From: Myxococcales bacterium
GTDB lineage: Bacteria; Myxococcota_A; Bradymonadia; UBA7976; UBA1532
NCBI GenBank assembly: GCA_002731825.1
Contig: PCCS01000015.1
Coordinates: forward strand, 1-56,543
Direction: 5' to 3'
DNA length: 56,543 nt
In this document: one piece after another, positions 55,816 to 56,543 of the stretch
How positions within the stretch are numbered: position 1 is the stretch's first letter
How the letters are laid out: every line of letters begins with the position of its first letter
The notes under the pieces: generated by a model
The model's database searches: none
What the model saw: only the letters and a program-made list of their open reading frames with translations
What the model was told of the DNA's origin: nothing
Program-made: the position numbers and the translations under genes

Positions 55816-56181
55816 ACGCCTGTTCCTCAAACCACTGTGGTCTTCGTGCGATTTCAGCCTCGTCACCCGGATTTAGATTCGACCTACAACGATGCCGGAG
55901 CACACTCGACGTTACATGGACGCCGCTATTCACTTGGCCATGACCTTTTCATCGGTCCGTTTGATGCCGCCGTATACTGCATGCACATGAGTTTGTACAT
56001 CTTGGAAAACCGGCGCGTTGTATTTTGCAAACTGAACCGCTTGTGAACCCCAAACCTGCCCGCGGTGTGCATCAGGCTCCATCGGTGTATCGCTGCATCA
56101 TTTCCATAGACTTAAAACCCATGATGACATGATACTCAAATGTGCTCTGGTCGACTCACTTCACTGACCCCGGAGGTATAC
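55816..56181. other. Intergenic region with one weak ORF
   Basis: A 69-codon frame on the plus strand (GTG 55837 to 56046) has host-like codons but no ribosome binding site, and overlaps the upstream region of the SET gene; I list it as possible only. The rest should hold divergent promoters. CGGAGG at 56171-56176 serves the next gene. Confidence 0.35.
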
Positions 56182-56543
56182 TTGAAAGCATTTGGATATA
56201 CGCGACATGGCTCTGTCAGTCGGCTGCAAGAGTTTGACTTACCCGAACCTAAACTGTCGCGAAATACGGTCATCGTTGATGTTCACAGTGTTGGTCTAAA
56301 TCCACTTGATTATCGGATCAGGCGAGGCGAACTTGGCCCGCTTGCATTCGCTCGATCAGTCAGATTATCGTGTTCTGATTTTTCAGGTGTTGTTGTTGCT
56401 GTGGGGCAAGATGTGAAACATGTTTGCGTTGGAGAGGCTGTTTATGGCATGGCCTTCCAACCGCTCAACGGGACATCAGCTGAAAAAATTCGTGTGCATT
56501 CAAGTGTCGTTGCGCCCAAGCCCGACAAACTGTCCCATAGTCA
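56182..56543 (+). CDS. Medium-chain (quinone oxidoreductase-like) dehydrogenase, C-terminus outside window
   Basis: Starts at TTG 56182, set by the strong GGAGG 5 bases upstream, and is open to the right edge (120 codons). The N-terminus, MKAFGYTRHGSV and then VHSVGLNPLDYRIRRG, with CSDFSGVVVAVG and GEAVYGM, is that of the GroES-like domain of NAD(P)H:quinone oxidoreductases/zinc-type alcohol dehydrogenases. The PLDYRIRRG loop suggests the quinone-oxidoreductase branch without catalytic zinc. NADPH is the likely cofactor; the substrate cannot be told. The Rossmann domain is not in view. Confidence 0.8.
   Translation, partial: MKAFGYTRHGSVSRLQEFDLPEPKLSRNTVIVDVHSVGLNPLDYRIRRGELGPLAFARSVRLSCSDFSGVVVAVGQDVKHVCVGEAVYGMAFQPLNGTSAEKIRVHSSVVAPKPDKLSHS

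Noticed and set aside
55837..56046. 69-codon plus-strand ORF between the SET gene and the dehydrogenase
   Set aside because: Codons look normal, but there is no ribosome binding site and it overlaps the likely SET promoter; left as a possibility only.

Overview
The window comes from a Gram-negative bacterium whose gene content resembles Myxococcota/Bradymonadales-type 'deltaproteobacteria'. This placement is an inference. It rests on a very high density of Cys-, Asp- or Gly-rich lipoproteins, a MopE-type metal-binding repeat protein, two IgGFc-binding-like lipoproteins, a Hanks-type Ser/Thr kinase with a PEGA-like partner, and a multidomain nucleotide cyclase. These sit among ordinary housekeeping genes. 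There is no rRNA, CRISPR array, insertion sequence or phage gene that I can recognise, and I found no tRNA by eye.

Layout. 1-9.3 kb: the start of an exported protein that runs off the left edge, a 1078-residue protein of unknown function, a structured convergent intergenic element, and a Nudix hydrolase translationally coupled to a very large zinc metalloprotease lipoprotein. 9.4-14.5 kb: an IgGFc-binding-like lipoprotein divergent from the protease, a membrane class III nucleotide cyclase fused to a cyclic-nucleotide-binding-like domain and a methyltransferase-like domain, and a small secreted protein. 14.6-21.3 kb: a Nif3-family protein, kbl-tdh (threonine to glycine plus acetyl-CoA) and pheST. 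21.5-28.4 kb: a MopE-repeat lipoprotein and an FbpABC-type ferric iron importer. 28.5-34.8 kb: an orphan FliA/WhiG-type sigma factor, then a minus-strand operon of Ser/Thr kinase, TPR/PEGA-like protein and a Cys-rich 1012-residue lipoprotein.

35-42.7 kb: queA-tgt (queuosine in tRNA), an arrestin-like Spo0M-family protein, valS, a small membrane protein and fumC. 43.1-50.6 kb: a second lipoprotein cluster (a Gly/Glu-rich lipoprotein, an FG-GAP/ASPIC-UnbV lipoprotein, a Gly-rich lipoprotein with two PPC-like domains, and the second IgGFc-binding-like paralogue). 50.8-56.5 kb: trpS, an N-terminally extended GAPDH, a helical lipoprotein, a small SET-domain protein and the start of a zinc-type/quinone oxidoreductase cut by the right edge.

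The most unusual items are the cyclase/CNBD/methyltransferase fusion, the kinase-PEGA-Cys-rich operon whose kinase membrane helix is encoded by a perfect hexanucleotide repeat, the two surface-lipoprotein clusters, and several untested hairpins (about 4.15 kb, 48.5 kb and 52.2 kb).
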